Positions 21,353 through 35,047 of a stretch of 64,000 bases of DNA are shown piece after piece. The notes beneath the pieces are model-generated. The model was not told where the DNA came from. It was given only the letters and a program-made list of their open reading frames with translations, and ran no database searches. This DNA comes from Amphiduros pacificus (Eukaryota; Annelida; Polychaeta; Phyllodocida; Hesionidae): the NCBI GenBank assembly GCA_949316495.1, contig OX439005.1:42840682-42904681 (forward strand). The letters are read 5' to 3'. Made by a program: the position numbers and the translations under genes. Position 1 is the stretch's first letter; each line of letters opens with the position of its first letter.

Positions 21353-22546
21353 TCATCAGGGTGCTCCCAGGTAGAGTCAGACACCATCAGGGTGCTCCCA
21401 GGTAGACTCAGTGACCATCAGGGTGCTCCCAGGTAGACTCAGTCACCATCAGGGTGCTCCCAGGTAGACTCAGTCACCATCAGGGTGCTCCCAGGTAGAC
21501 TCAGACACCATCAGGGTGCTCCCAGGTAGACTCAGTCACCATCAGGGTGCTCCCAGGTAGAGTCAGACACCATCAGGGTGCTCCCAGGTAGACTCAGACA
21601 CCATCAGGGTGCTCCCAGGTAGAGTCAGACACCATCAGGGTGCTCCCAGGTAGACTCAGACACCATCAGGGTGCTCCCAGGTAGAGTCAGACACCATCAG
21701 GGTGCTCCCAGGTAGACTCAGACACCATCAGGGTGCTCCCAGGTAGACTCAGACACCATCAGGGTGCTCCCAGGTAGACTCAGACACCATCAGGGTGCTC
21801 CCAGGTAGACTCAGTCAGATACCATCAGGGTGCTCTTAGATAGACTCAGACACCATCAGGGTGCTCCCAGGTAGACTCAGTCAGACACCATCAGGGTGCT
21901 CTTAGATAGACTCGGTCACCATCAGGGTGCTCCCAGGTAGACTCAATCAGACACCATCAGGGTGCTCCCAGGTAGACTCAGACACCATCAGGGTGCTCCC
22001 AGGTAGAGTCAGACACCATCAGGGTGCTCCCAGGTAGAGTCAGACACCATCAGGGTGCTCCCAGGTAGACTCAGACACCATCAGGGTGCTCCCAGGTAGA
22101 CTCAGTCAGACACCATCAGGGTGCTCTTAGATAGACTCAGACACCATCAGGGTGCTCCCAGGTAGAGTCAGACACCATCAGGGTGCTCTTAGATAGACTC
22201 AGTCAGACACCATCAAGGTGCTCTTATATAGACTCAATCAGACACCATCAGGGTGCTCTTAGATAGACTCGGTCAGACACCATCAGGGTGTTCTTAGATA
22301 GACTCAGTCAGTCACCATCAGGGTGCTCTTAGATAGACTCAGTCAGTCACCATCAGGGTGCTCTTAGATAGACTCAGACACCATCAGGGTGCTCCCAGGT
22401 AGACTTGGTCAGACACCATCAGGGTGCTCCCAGGTAGAGTCAGTCAGAAACCATCAGGGTGTTCTTAGATAGACTCAGACACCATCAGGGTGTTCTTAGA
22501 TAGACTCAGTCAGACACCATCAGGGTGCTCCCAGGTAGAGTCAGTC
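21353..22546. repeat. 31-35-bp minisatellite, about 36 copies
   Basis: Units of caccatcagggtgctcccag plus gtagactcaga. A second unit type with ctcttagatagactcagtcag dominates the high-coordinate half. The change from one type to the other is gradual, suggesting two expansion phases. Confidence 0.95.
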
Positions 22547-23203
22547 TTTCGAGAATTAAATATCAAATCATGTAAAGTATATTTGAGCGTGTAATCATGA
22601 GAGTGGTATATTTGGCATAAATCCCAACCCCTCAACCCATGCTGGCATGCTCTGCTGTAATCAAATCTGTTTTGTAACAGTAGCCTTTAGCATGAACACA
22701 TACATCTCTGTCCAAGCAAAAAATAAATACCAGGTGCAAATGTACACAAAATAAAAGACATCATTTCAATGAAGATTGGTTTAAACAAGGTCAGTTCAAA
22801 GTGTTTCTATCCTGATGCTTTAAATGCTTATTTCTGAGTGAAACTGTTCTCCGCATTTTCACTGTCTTCAGTGTCTGGATAGTACCACATGACAAGATAT
22901 AGCTATTTTATGGGTGTAGACACATGTGGCAGTAATTTAAGAGACTGACTCAGACTGACTGTTATGTCTGTTCCTGTTCTTCCCACGTTCTCTGTTTGGG
23001 GTGTAAACATCATTTCTCTTTTAAAAGTACTTGTTTGGCTGATCAGTTAGTTTCAGAGAAAGTTATTTTTATTGTCACCTAATATGATTTGTAATGGTCT
23101 GGCTGTCACAGGACCCAAAACACTCAGCATCTCTCTGTGATGACAGATTTCACATTTTCAAAGCTATACTACAAGGACTGACCCCTAGTGTGTATGGTGA
23201 GAA

Positions 23204-23217
23204 CTGCCATCTGGTGG
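23204..23217 (-). promoter_or_regulatory. CTCF-core-like motif
   Basis: On the minus strand CCACCAGATGGCAG fits the CTCF core consensus at all 14 positions. It lies about 1 kb on the acceptor-distal side of the exon at 24208. Motif match only. Confidence 0.35.
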
Positions 23218-23442
23218 TCACAAGTGGAGAAAACATAATATTGTCTCTCACCTCACAGCTTCTCAGCATTGGACAAAATATGCTATTTTTTTCTGCCAAA
23301 ATAATTCTTTATTGAACTAAATTGACACCCACGATGTCATTCTAACTGAAAATATCAACATTTAATAATAAGGCAGTAATGAAGAACATGAATTTGAGGA
23401 GTTAGAATTCGGCACACACATAAATCTATGAATGTCCACAGA

Positions 23443-23473
23443 AGATAAGATAAGATAAGATAAGATAAGATAA
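23443..23473. repeat. (GATAA)n microsatellite
   Basis: About six copies of agata-type pentamers followed by actttattttt. Short pentamer tails of this kind can mark the end of a non-LTR retroposon, but the flank is not recognisable as one. Confidence 0.85.
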
Positions 23474-23666
23474 CTTTATTTTTCATCGAAGAAGTGTACA
23501 TTGATGTTTATCTTCTCTAAAGTTTCTTTCTTGTCCATTTTGTATTTTGAATCTTTTGCAACACTTTGCAAGTAAGTGTCTAACTGATGAGTACCTTTCT
23601 CAGTTCTCTTTCCTGGTCTTTCCAATAGCAAACAAAAATCTCATGAAAATGCTTGTCCATACATTA

Positions 23667-23680
23667 GCGCCCTCTGATGG
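23667..23680 (-). promoter_or_regulatory. CTCF-core-like motif, one mismatch
   Basis: Minus strand CCATCAGAGGGCGC, one mismatch to the core at position 4, in the same orientation as the site at 23204. Confidence 0.28.
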
Positions 23681-24207
23681 AAAATTACAAGTAATCCTCT
23701 TTTGACAAGATGAATTAGAATAGTAGATGATCTAAACTTAATGGGAATCTCTGATCTAGTGGATGGTAATTTACAGTTAATCTGCATGAGAATTATCTCA
23801 CTTATACACCTCTTGTGCTTTGAGCGTTTACCAATCTTATATAGAGACATGTAAAAGAATCAATTACCAAAATATTCAATATTATCAACAAATAAGCCCA
23901 ACAAATTTGTGAGAAAAGGAGTTTGACTGTTTACATTTCACAAAATTCTCACATTATCACATCTACAGATCTTAGAATTAAGCCTTAGAGTTAAGCCAGT
24001 TATTATGGTTAAAATAGATTAAATTTAATATCCCTATATTCTGCCAAGAAATTATAATTCATAATCACAGCATTTTCCTTTATATCATGACTGTCTATAA
24101 TCAGTCCATAATTTGCAAATATACAGACTGATATGTGCTTTATAAATAGTGTGAAATGTGAGGATGTTTTTTCAAGCTCTGATCAGTGGTATAATAGTGA
24201 TGCTAAC

Positions 24208-24350
24208 CTCCTGTATATGTTCGACGATGGCTTGCTGGACGTCAATGTTGAGGTGGCGAATGTTCTCGATGAAGGCTTCCTTCTGCTCACACTGCACCGC
24301 ACATCCCAGCACCAATAGCAACACTCGCTGCAACTCGCGACGGGCTCCGT
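24208..24350 (-). CDS. CCDC88: Exon: Hook domain, [11 protein letters not shown] signature (residues 59-106)
   Basis: Acceptor GTATTTGCAG, donor GAG|GTTAGC, 143 bases. A split Asp codon is followed by [20 protein letters not shown], then [16 protein letters not shown] and [10 protein letters not shown]. The LGCAVQC core and the AHIQE-like end are hallmarks of CCDC88 Hook domains. It ends in phase 0, so it can join directly to the exon at 8951 (ITEDHKNVF against human VTHNQENVF). Confidence 0.95.
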
Positions 24351-26649
24351 CTGCAAATACAATACACTCAGTTATTGCTCCCTTAACATGCTCCTCAAAT
24401 CATTCACAAGTCTATCACTTGCCAATGCTCAAACAGTTTTTTTTAGTTTAGCTCCATTCTATCTTTCATCTAAGGGTCTGAAGGAACTAACCACAACATG
24501 GACCTGAATTGAATTTTCATTTTATTCTGTCATGACAAAATAATCTCTAAAGTTTGTCATTTGATCATTTGCAGAAGAAAAACAAAAGTTATCAGTCATA
24601 TTTATGGTGTAAAGGATCTTCGAAAAATATTACATTCAAAAGTTCACAGTCAGCTGGTGACATCTGGTGTTAAAATTTTGTGTGTGCTGTGTGTGATCAG
24701 ATGAAAAAGTAGTTCCGGTTACAAGCCAGTATCTCATCTATGCCTATTTGGAATCAACATGTGACAATAAATAAATGTTTGGTTTGATTGCCCTGATTCT
24801 GTTGTGAAACAATCTGATAACTCCTACAAAATCATTTTTTTAAAACAAAATTTTGTGACACGAAGAATAAACTTTATTGAGTGGAATCCATTTGAGGGGT
24901 ATTTCAATATTAGAGAGAAACCAAAAACAAAAGATAAATAGAGACAAAACATGGAACTGGGGGAGTAGAACAGCTGGGTAGTGACAACAGCTTTGATCAA
25001 TAGAAAGTTGGGGGTAATCCCAGGGGAACTCCCTGGGTAGGATCTGGGACTGAGAGTGCACCAGACCACTCTTGTCAATGCATAAATTGATCTTAGCTGA
25101 ACTTTGTAGGTCATTTGTTTTCTGCCATGTCATAAAATAAAGTAAAAGGAACAACATCCCGGAAGACAAATATCAATAACCTGTCAATATATCAAAGCCA
25201 GCATGATACATACAAAATCTTAGTTGGATCAAGAAATCATATGGGGACAAGAACCTTGCCTTTCAATGAGTCACCAAAGTTTCAACTTATCTCAAGCAAT
25301 CAAAGCCCAGCCTGGGTCAAATACGGGGAATACTGACCACATCAAATAGCACTTTGCATACAAGTCTTCTTTATACATGCATGCAGAGTGAGAAAGTAGA
25401 TTTCTTTTTATACAACATTTGGTATTGTTTCTCTTACATATATAAAATCATATACGTTTTAGGGTGTTTTGGGTATTTTGTGGGGGTGGGTGTATCACAT
25501 TGATAGTTTTTGCACCTAACTATTTAAGTACTTTCTTGCAGAGTGTGGTACATGAATCAGCCATGAATCAAGAGTACACACTCAGATGAGCCAGTTCATG
25601 GAAAGTCCACTTATTACTCTCAGAGTGGATGATCAAAGGGATTAACATAGTTGTGACATAGGTTTTATGATGAGACGTCATCGACCGAGTCAAAGGTCTT
25701 ATCTGAATCAACAATCTCAATGGATTTGAATAATCTACTAGAATACTTCAATATACCTTTCTTTATTTGATGATATATCTGGCTTTGAGATTATTCTGTA
25801 TTTAAAAAAAATCCAGAATATAAACCTTAAAGAATCTGTGTAAATGATTTTAACCTAGAAGCCTATTCAAAGGCTTAACCTATTGTTCAAGTAAATACAA
25901 AAGTTAATTCACCTTTTGATCTTAATTGACCAGTATGACACCCACATTGAAAATATACATAAAAAACAATATTTTTGATGAATTGGAAGCAAAACACCAA
26001 TTGTATCTAGACCTAATAAACTGTTATCCTTCTGAAGAGAAACCTAACTTTCTCAAGAAGTGTGTGTCAGTCAGCCCAGCCTTATGTAGTGGGCTATTAA
26101 CTAATTAAGGTTTTGGCAGCATCATACTTGACTGACATCTCTAAGACTGTGACATGAGCAGTCTTTCCTAACTGGGTTGTACAACAGTAATAACCATCAA
26201 TATTTCATTAAGGCCTTAAAGCTGAGGTCTATATATAGAATAGGCAATATTCCTTGCAACTGTTCCTGTCCTACCCTAACCATCACCTTGCCTGGAATAA
26301 TTGAAACAGGTCTGGATGCTCGACATCTTATTTCATGAAATGGGTGATAAGGCCAAAACAATAATGACCTTGTTTCAGGTATCATGCCTTGAAAATATAG
26401 GTCCAAGGGACTTTTGTTTGTTAAATGTGATCAAATATATTGTGAACTGAGATGAATACATGAAATTGTTACTGAAACTATGTCTTCTCACCTAAAAAAA
26501 AACCTTTTTGTCTCCTGTTTAAACTAGGGCATGTAGGGAAAGTGGAAACCAGCTTTTTTGTTTGTAGGCCTCAGGAGTTTGTGGTTCACCCCATTCCCTG
26601 TTTAAATGCATTTATGAATTTCCTTGCAAAATGGAGTAAACAATATATT

Positions 26650-26813
<164 letters not shown>

Positions 26814-28483
26814 CCTTAATAAACAGATAAAAAAAATCCTTAATAAACAGATTTGATCAACATATCACATACAAACCAAATAGGATACACTTCATACACC
26901 TTGAGCATGTGACAGGCATGTTAAGTATATCATTCCATCCATTACATATACCGGTATATACATATATAATATTAGTTTTAATGATAAATGTTATGTGAAC
27001 AGTATTTTGTTTATCAAATGAAAAACACATGCTTTTTAAGTTATGCCACAGAAGTAGGTGATCTATTATTAATTTGAACATAATTCATATTAAACCCATA
27101 CAAACAAAATAATTAATCTTTGATCGCATTAATATATTCCCCCTGAGCATAAATAAGTATAACATTATCAATGCTGGGTTCACCTGGCACTGGCATGGTG
27201 CCACAATTGTCATGGTCTATCAGCAGGGGAAGCCATTTAAACTATCCCCAACTACTTTCAACTTGAAAAATATGAACATGATGCCTCAAAGTAGATATTG
27301 TCAAAGTTTGGCAACATTTCAACTTTTCATAATACACTTTTCGAGAGTTTTTAACATTTATATGAGTCAATTCTAAATAGTTAATGTGCATATCATTACC
27401 TTTTCCTCTACCATATTCACTGCATATTCACAAATTAGCATTTTTGAACTTTTATTACTGGGAAAATAACCTCTTTAACCAATTCATTATGCTTCCCAGC
27501 TTCAACTGCAGATATTTTAGTGTACATAGTGATCTTATTCAAAACTGAAAAAATCTTTTTTTGACACATTGCTGCAATTGGGGTGTTAATTATCATAAAT
27601 AACTTCAATAATTCCATGAACACTTTATTTCATTTATTCACAACTAATGCATGAAAAAGATCTGACTCAAAGTAAATCCTTGTTTTGGGTTTTTTAAAAG
27701 TCCCAAAATATATTTCCAGAGTTTACAGGTGACAGGCAGACAAAAGCCAGGGGGGTTTGACCTGTCACACGGACCTCATCCAGAGTGTCTCATCACCCTC
27801 CGGCAGGCACACCGGACCGGACCGGCACTGGACCGACAGACTGACCCCAGACCACAGACAGATCTATTATGTCCATATAACGACCCCTCTGACCTCCCAC
27901 CTGTATATGTACATCAACCACACAGCTGGGAGGGCACACCTGTTGTCATGGCAACATATGACCCCACCCCCTCCCATTCCCAGGTGAGTCACTAGGATTG
28001 CCTGCATGATTCCCAGCATGCCCTGAGAGGCCCTTTCACTGCATATTTGCTTTACCCTTGGAGCTGTTATATAACCACATATAACACTTCCTATCATTCT
28101 GAACCTGAATGGGCATGATGGGCACTGGCTTTGACACACATGTTTTGGCCCTGTCTGGCAGTGGGTGGGATTTACGAGTGGTGTGATGAGATTTTGGCCG
28201 GCAGCAGAGTATGTATACAGTGTTGCTGGGTCTCACCTCAGTACACACAACATAAAACCCAATTAGTCCCACCATCAATATAAAAATGAAACAACCACAT
28301 GCATACATGTCAATATTTGTCAAATAAAACCAGTCTATTGCCAATTTTATCACTTGTTACAGCCCTAATCCACATAATCCTGGTCAGAATGTGGCCTCCA
28401 GACTAGTGTAATGTCTGCCAGGCACAGTGCCTGCATGCGGAAGAGAGATTCCCTGCGTGTCCTCCACAAACCTTCATCTCATT

Positions 28484-28510
28484 TTTGGATTTGATTTGAT
28501 TTGATTTGAT
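28484..28510. repeat. (TTTGA)n microsatellite
   Basis: About five copies of the ttgat/tttga pentamer. Confidence 0.85.
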
Positions 28511-28642
28511 GCGTTGGCCACTCCACTTTTGTCTCTTGGGAGATCCAATATATGCACTCTCACTTTTATGAGTGTATAGCTCATGATCAGCCTTATCCAG
28601 AGATTATATCTGTGGGATTCAATACACATTTGATCATGCAAT

Positions 28643-29288
28643 GCATATGTGACAAATAGTATGACCATCTGATCACGCTGGATGTCACATGACTGGGTTA
28701 TATTCTAGAAGCCTGTGACATATGTGACAAATGACATGTCATGACCATCTGATCATGCTGGCTGTCACATGACTGGACTATATACTAGAAGCCTGTGACA
28801 TATGTGACAAATGACATGTCATAGTATGACTCTATCTGATCACACTGGCTGTCACATGACCGGACTATATTCTAGAAGCCTGTGACATATGTGATAAATG
28901 ACATGTCATAGTATGACTCTATCTGATCAAGTTGGCTGTCACATGACTGGGTTATATTCTAGAAGCCTGTGACATATGTGACAAATGACATGTCATAGTA
29001 TGACTCTATCTGATCAAGTTGGCTGTCACATGACTGGGTTACATTCTAGAAGCCTGTGACATATGTGATAAATGACATGTCATAGTATGACTCTATCTGA
29101 TCAAGTTGGCTGTCACATGACTGGGTTATATTCTAGAAGCCTGTGACATATGTGACAAATGACATGTCATAGTATGACCATCTGATCATGCTGGCTGTCA
29201 CATGACTGGGTTATATTCTAGAAGCCTGTGACATATGTGACAAATGACATGTCATAGTGTATGACTCTATCTGATCACACTGGTTATC
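28643..29288. repeat. 80-87-bp minisatellite, about 7.5 copies
   Basis: Units contain ctggctgtcacatgactggg, ttctagaagcctgtgacata and tgtgacaaatgacatgtcat. The last two parts are rich in short palindromes (acatgtca, catatg, gtcacatgac). Confidence 0.93.
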
Positions 29289-31302
29289 ATTTTACTGGTC
29301 TGGCATGCAAAATAGATGCTTGTACAGAAATACATGCTCAGAAAAGAGGAATTGTGTTCAAAATATATTAATCCCATGGAGGTAAAAATATATTCTGAGT
29401 ATGAGTATATCAAGAGGATGATCTCTCACTTTTTCTTTAATAACAAGTGCCTGCCCAGTCAAGTTTTTTGGCTTTGATTGTCCCATTTGGAAAACTGTGA
29501 TGTCTTTTTATAGACTGAAAAAAAAGTATAAAATAACAGAAGGAAATGGTTGAGATTAGATATGTATTTAGTATTTCAGTCTCTTAAATTGCTCTCAGAA
29601 TATGCATGTCAAGACAAGAAAGTTTCTCTTTTTTGCAAGAAGGGTTTACATGATGCCTTAAAATAAAATTCACATGTAACACCTGCACATAAGATTTGAA
29701 AATAAAATGAAATATAAATGCTGGATTTTACACCACTATCTGCAATCCAATTCCATATACTTTTTTCAGGCTCTGTATTCTAAGTTTGCCAGCAGTTTTA
29801 ACCAGACTGGCGAATACATGTATACTCTTTACATTAAACTATCATCCAACAAAAGCTAAGGAGTGGCACGGGCTAAATTACTTTTGGGTTCAAAAAGGGA
29901 CAATGGAGGAAGGTATATAAAATACTACATCACTCCTTCTCACACTTATATACTTATCATAAACAGAGTATCTATTATTCTACTGTTTGTGTGTGTGATT
30001 TTGATCAATGCTTTCAGTTTGGTTCCTCTTGGAGCTGACATACAATACATTATGGTTATTTGACTACTGACTTTTACTATGTAACATGCATGTCATAATA
30101 GCTTGTCATACAAAGAGTGTGATCATAACTGTCTGCAAACTGAACATGTCATGTCAAATCACCATCCTCATGTGACTGTGGGTCATTACAATGATGAGGG
30201 ATGCCTGCGAGTCTCTGAGATCAAAGACTCCACCACCAGTGACCTCTGGTGGTCATTTCATGCCCCACTGACCTCAAAGCTCATCCCAGCGTGCATGGGA
30301 AAAAACATATCATGCCAAAAACTAGAAATTATATCACAACATTGTCAATCAACATCCCAATATGGAAACATTTTAATTACATTACTTGGCACTGAGCCAG
30401 TGATCAAAGTCAGCATTCAGGAAAAAATATGAAACCCTTACAAATTAACCTGAAAATACCCCTACCCCCTTTCAGAAATGTCATTTTTGGATGTTTCAGA
30501 CTAAGTTCAGACCATTTTGAATTTCACTTTTGAAGGAAAAAAAACTTGAATTCCGGTTATTTCCTGAAGATTTTCATCACTGGCACTCTTATTTAATAGT
30601 TTCACACGTAAACATGCCCGCTGAATGATCCCAAAATGACAAATATTTAAAACTAAATGAGATGTTTTTGCTCATTTTAATGTCAGAGCAGGTAGGCGGA
30701 TGTGGGAGGTGAGATCACTTCCTTCACCGTGAGGATCCCACAGGTAGACTTCCTCAGGGACCTAGGAGGCCCCTTGTTATCTCACCTAGAACTCTATACC
30801 CCATTATTACCTCACAATTAACTTCTCAGCCCTCCTAAATTTTACAATACTAAGATCCACTTCAAATCCCAAACATCTTTTAAGTCTAATGCAGAATTGT
30901 AATGAAGCAATAACATGAGGGTCCATAAAATCCTGAATCATTCACACAACATCCACCTGTTGTCTGAACCTAACCTTTTATAAATTCTAAATTGTTTAGT
31001 AAATGGAAAATATATGTTGATTTCTCTTTCACAATATATGTTATTTTTGCTTGCTCAATGTATATATTTATGATTTTATATCCTTTTTTAAAATTGATAT
31101 GCTGATTGCTCTTTTGCAGTTTTTATGTTGATATTGATTTTGGAATTTATATGTGCATTTCTTCTGGCAGATGTATATTTTGATTTCTGATTTGTAATAT
31201 ATACATTTGGATTTTGTGATTGTGATTTTTGGCAATAATGTGTAAATTTCTCTAATAGTGTGCATATGTTAATAATATCTCTTTAGAAATCAATGTAATC
31301 AG
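29289..31302. other. Intron, unique sequence
   Basis: AT-rich, no exon. A plus-strand frame at 30103-30432 (109 codons) resembles nothing known. It contains the near-CTCF motif GTGACCTCTGGTGG at 30239. Confidence 0.5.
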
Positions 31303-34300
31303 GACTCTGCTCTATTCTAATCATGTGCCCTTGAGCCACCCTCAGATGACCTCTCTATATGGTTGATGGTACTGATTCCTGGACAGGGCGGGACTAGCTC
31401 TATTCTAACCATGTGCCCTTGGGGCACTCTCAGATGACCTCTCTATATGGTTGATGTTATTGATTCCTGGACAGGGCGGGGACTAGCTCTATTCTAATCA
31501 TGTGCCCTTGAGCCACTTTCAGATGACCTCTCTATATGGTTGATGCTACTGATTCCTGGACAGGGCGGGACTAGCTCTATTCTAACCATGTGCCCTTGAG
31601 CCACCCTCAGATGACCTCTCTATATGGTTGATGGTACTGATTCCTGGACAGGGCGGGACTAGCTCTATTCTAACCATGTGACCTTGAGGCACTCTCAGAT
31701 GACCTCTCTATATGGTTGATGGTACTGATTCCTGGACAGGGCTGGGACTAGCTCTATTCTAACCATGTGACCTTGAGGCACTCTCAGATGACCTCTCTAT
31801 ATGGTTGATGCTACTGATTCCTGGACAGGGCGGGGACTAGCTCTATTCTAACCATGTGCCCTTGATCCACTCTCAGATGACCTCTCTATATGGTTGATGG
31901 TACTGATTCCTGGACAGGGCGGGGACTAGCTCTATTCTAACCATGTGCCCTTGATCCACTCTCAGATGACCTCTCTATATGGTTGATGGTACTGATTCCT
32001 GGACAGGGCGGGGACTAGCTCTATTCTAACCATGTGCCCTTGATCCACTCTCAGATGACCTCTCTATATGGTTGATGGTACTGATTCCTGGACAGGGCGG
32101 GGACTAGCTCTATTCTAACCATGTGCCCTTGATCCACTCTCAGATGACCTCTCTATATGGTTGATGGTACTGATTCCTGGACAGGGCGGGGACTAGCTCT
32201 ATTCTAACCATGTGCCCTTGATCCACTCTCAGATGACCTCTCTATATGGTTGATGGTACTGATTCCTGGACAGGGCGGGACTAGCTCTATTCTAACCATG
32301 TGCCCTTGGGGCACTCTCAGATGACCTGTCTATATGGCTGATGCTACTGATTCCTGGACAGGGCGGGGACTAGCTCTATTCTAACCATGTGCCCTTGAGC
32401 CACTCTCAGATGACCTCTCTATATGGTTGATGGTACTGATTCCTGGACAGGGCGGGGACTAGCTCTATTCTAACCATGTGCCCTTGATCCACTCTCAGAT
32501 GACCTCTCTATATGGTTGATGGTACTGATTCCTGGACAGGGCGGGACTAGCTCTATTCTAACCATGTGCCCTTGATCCACTCTCAGATGACCTCTCTATA
32601 TGGTTGATGGTACTGATTCCTGGACAGGGCAGGGACTAGCTCTATTCTAACCATGTGCCCTTGATCCACTCTCAGATGACCTCTCTATATGATTGATGGT
32701 ACTGATTCCTGGACAGGGCGGGGACTAGCTCTATTCTAACCATGTGCCCTTGATCCACTCTCAGATGACCTCTCTATATGGTTGATGGTACTGATTCCTG
32801 GACAGGGCGGGGACTAGCTCTATTCTAACCATGTGCCCTTGAGCCACTCTCAGATGACCTCTCTATATGGTTGATGGTACTGATTCCTGGACAGGGCGGG
32901 GACTAGCTCTATTCTAACCATGTGACCTTGAGGCACTCTCAGATGACCTCTCTATATGGTTGATGGTACTGATTCCTGGACAGGGCGGGGACTAGCTCTA
33001 TTCTAACCATGTGCCCTTGATCCACTCTCAGATGACCTCTCTATATGGTTGATGGTACTGATTCCTGGACAGGGCGGGGACTAGCTCTATTCTAACCATG
33101 TGCCCTTGATCCACTCTCAGATGACCTCTCTATATGGTTGATGGTACTGATTCCTGGACAGGGCGGGGACTAGCTCTATTCTAATCATGTGCCCTTGAGC
33201 CACTCTCAGATGACCTCTCTATATGGTTGATGGTACTGATTCCTGGACAGGGCGGGACTAGCTCTATTCTAACCATGTGCCCTTGAGCCACTTTCAGATG
33301 ACCTCTCTATATGGTTGATGGTACTGATTCCTGGACAGGGCGGGACTAGCTCTATTCTAACCATGTGACCTTGAGCCACTCTCAGATGACCTCTCTATAT
33401 GGTTGATGGTACTGATTCCTGGACAGGGCGGGACTAGCTCTATTCTAATCATGTACCCTTGAGCCACTCTCAGATGACCTCTCTATATGGCTGATGGTAC
33501 TGATTCCTGGACAGGGCGGGGACTAGCTCTATTCTAACCATGTGCCCTTGAGCCACTCTCAGATGACCTCTCTATATGGTTGATGGTACTGATTCCTGGA
33601 CAGGGCGGGGACTAGCTCTATTCTAACCATGTGCCCTTGAGCAACTCTCAGATGACCTCTCTATATGGTTGATGGTACTGATTCCTGGACAGGGCGGGGA
33701 CTAGCTCTATTCTAACCATGTGCCCTTGATCCACTCTCAGATGACCTCTCTATATGGTTGATGGTACTGATTCCTGGACAGGGCGGGGACTAGCTCTATT
33801 CTAACCATGTGCCCTTGATCCACTCTCAGATGACCTCTCTATATGGTTGATGGTACTGATTCCTGGACAGGGCGGGGACTAGCTCTATTCTAATCATGTG
33901 CCCTTGAGCCACTCTCAGATGACCTCTCTATATGGTTGATGGTACTGATTCCTGGACAGGGCGGGACTAGCTCTATTCTAACCATGTGCCCTTGAGCCAC
34001 TTTCAGATGACCTCTCTATATGGTTGATGGTACTGATTCCTGGACAGGGCGGGACTAGCTCTATTCTAACCATGTGACCTTGAGCCACTCTCAGATGACC
34101 TCTCTATATGGTTGATGGTACTGATTCCTGGACAGGGCGGGACTAGCTCTATTCTAATCATGTACCCTTGAGCCACTTTCAGATGACCTCTCTATATGGT
34201 TGATGCTACTAATTCCTGGACAGGGCGGGGACGAGCTCTATTCTAACCATGTGCCCTTGAGGCACTCTTAGATGACCTCTCTATATGGTTGATGGTACTG

Positions 34301-34325
34301 ATTCCTGGACATGGCGGGGACTAGT
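31303..34325. repeat. 88-89-bp satellite-like array, about 34 copies, 22 bp from a donor
   Basis: Units start ctctattctaaccatgtgcc and end tggacagggcggggactag. Variant units (gagccac, gatccac, gaggcac; ggcgggga or ggcggga) recur in order. A block with the rare gtaccc variant at 33453 reappears at 34162, giving a 709-bp higher-order step of eight units. The array stops about 22 bases from the donor of the exon at 34347. Confidence 0.96.
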
Positions 34326-34346
34326 TCCCACTATGAAGTAACTCAC

Positions 34347-34416
34347 CTGTCTCAGGCTCCCGGCTGATGGCCATGATGTTAGGCAGCTGCATCACAATCA
34401 ACTGTTGTAAAACATC
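34347..34416 (-). CDS. CCDC88: Exon: Hook domain (residues 36-58)
   Basis: Acceptor TATTTTCAG, donor ACAG|GTGAGT, 70 bases, phase 0 in and phase 1 out. DVLQQLIVMQLPNIMAISR matches the Hook-domain stretch of Daple (EVLQQLIVMNLPNVLMIGR). The donor lies about 22 bases from the edge of the 3-kb 89-bp minisatellite. Its first intronic bases, GTGAGTTACTT, also recur at the donor of the exon at 8826. Confidence 0.93.
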
Positions 34417-34744
34417 CTGAAAATATACAATCAAATGCTCTTCTTAGTCAACAAAAAATAGCAAACTTTATACTGCATATGCATGTATCATGAATAGCAA
34501 TTAATAAAAAAAACTCTGTAATATACCAGAACTGTCAAATAAACCAACCGAAATGGAACAAAATACATTGATGGCCAATTCTCTCAGATAGTTTTATATG
34601 TAATTGGACATAATACCACCCTAACATGCCAAAACACTGTTATGCATGTTCCCACTTTGAGTGTCTCTGCCTGTACCCTTTTTTGGCTGCACATGTTGTC
34701 TGAGTTGGCAGTGTTGAGACTTACAATTTTATTTTACCTCAGAT

Positions 34745-35047
34745 ATTAGAGACCAAAGTACATGGAGAAAAGGGATCAGAGTACATTGGGACAAGGGGTC
34801 ATAGTGCACAGACAAGGGATCAGAATGCATAGAGACCAGGGGTCGAGAGAGCATAGAGACCTCAGGATCAAAGCGCATAGAGACTCAAGGTCAAAGCGCA
34901 TAGAGACCTCAGGATCAGAGTGCATAGAGACCAAAGGTCAGAGTGCATAGAGACCTCAGGATCAGAGTGCATAGAGACCAAGGGTCAGAGTGCATAGAGA
35001 TCAGGGGTCATAGTGCATAGAGATCAGGGGTCAGAGTACACAAGGAC
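34745..35047. repeat. 24-bp minisatellite, about 12 diverged copies
   Basis: Units such as gatcagagtgcatagagacc plus tcag, alternating with ggtcagagtgcatagagacc. It starts about 330 bases on the acceptor side of the exon at 34347-34416, so it is not donor-linked. Confidence 0.9.

Larger units (their letters stand above)
22547..24207. other. Intron, unique sequence before the 31-bp array
   Basis: Contains two CTCF-like motifs (23204 and 23667) and the GATAA microsatellite. No exon seen. Confidence 0.6.

Noticed and set aside
21353-22546. 31-bp array as an array of CTCF sites
   Set aside because: CCATCAGGGTGCTC has three mismatches to the core in every unit, including invariant G and R positions.
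30103-30432. 109-codon plus-strand ORF as a gene
   Set aside because: No family resemblance, promoter or splice sites; composition fits chance in this sequence.
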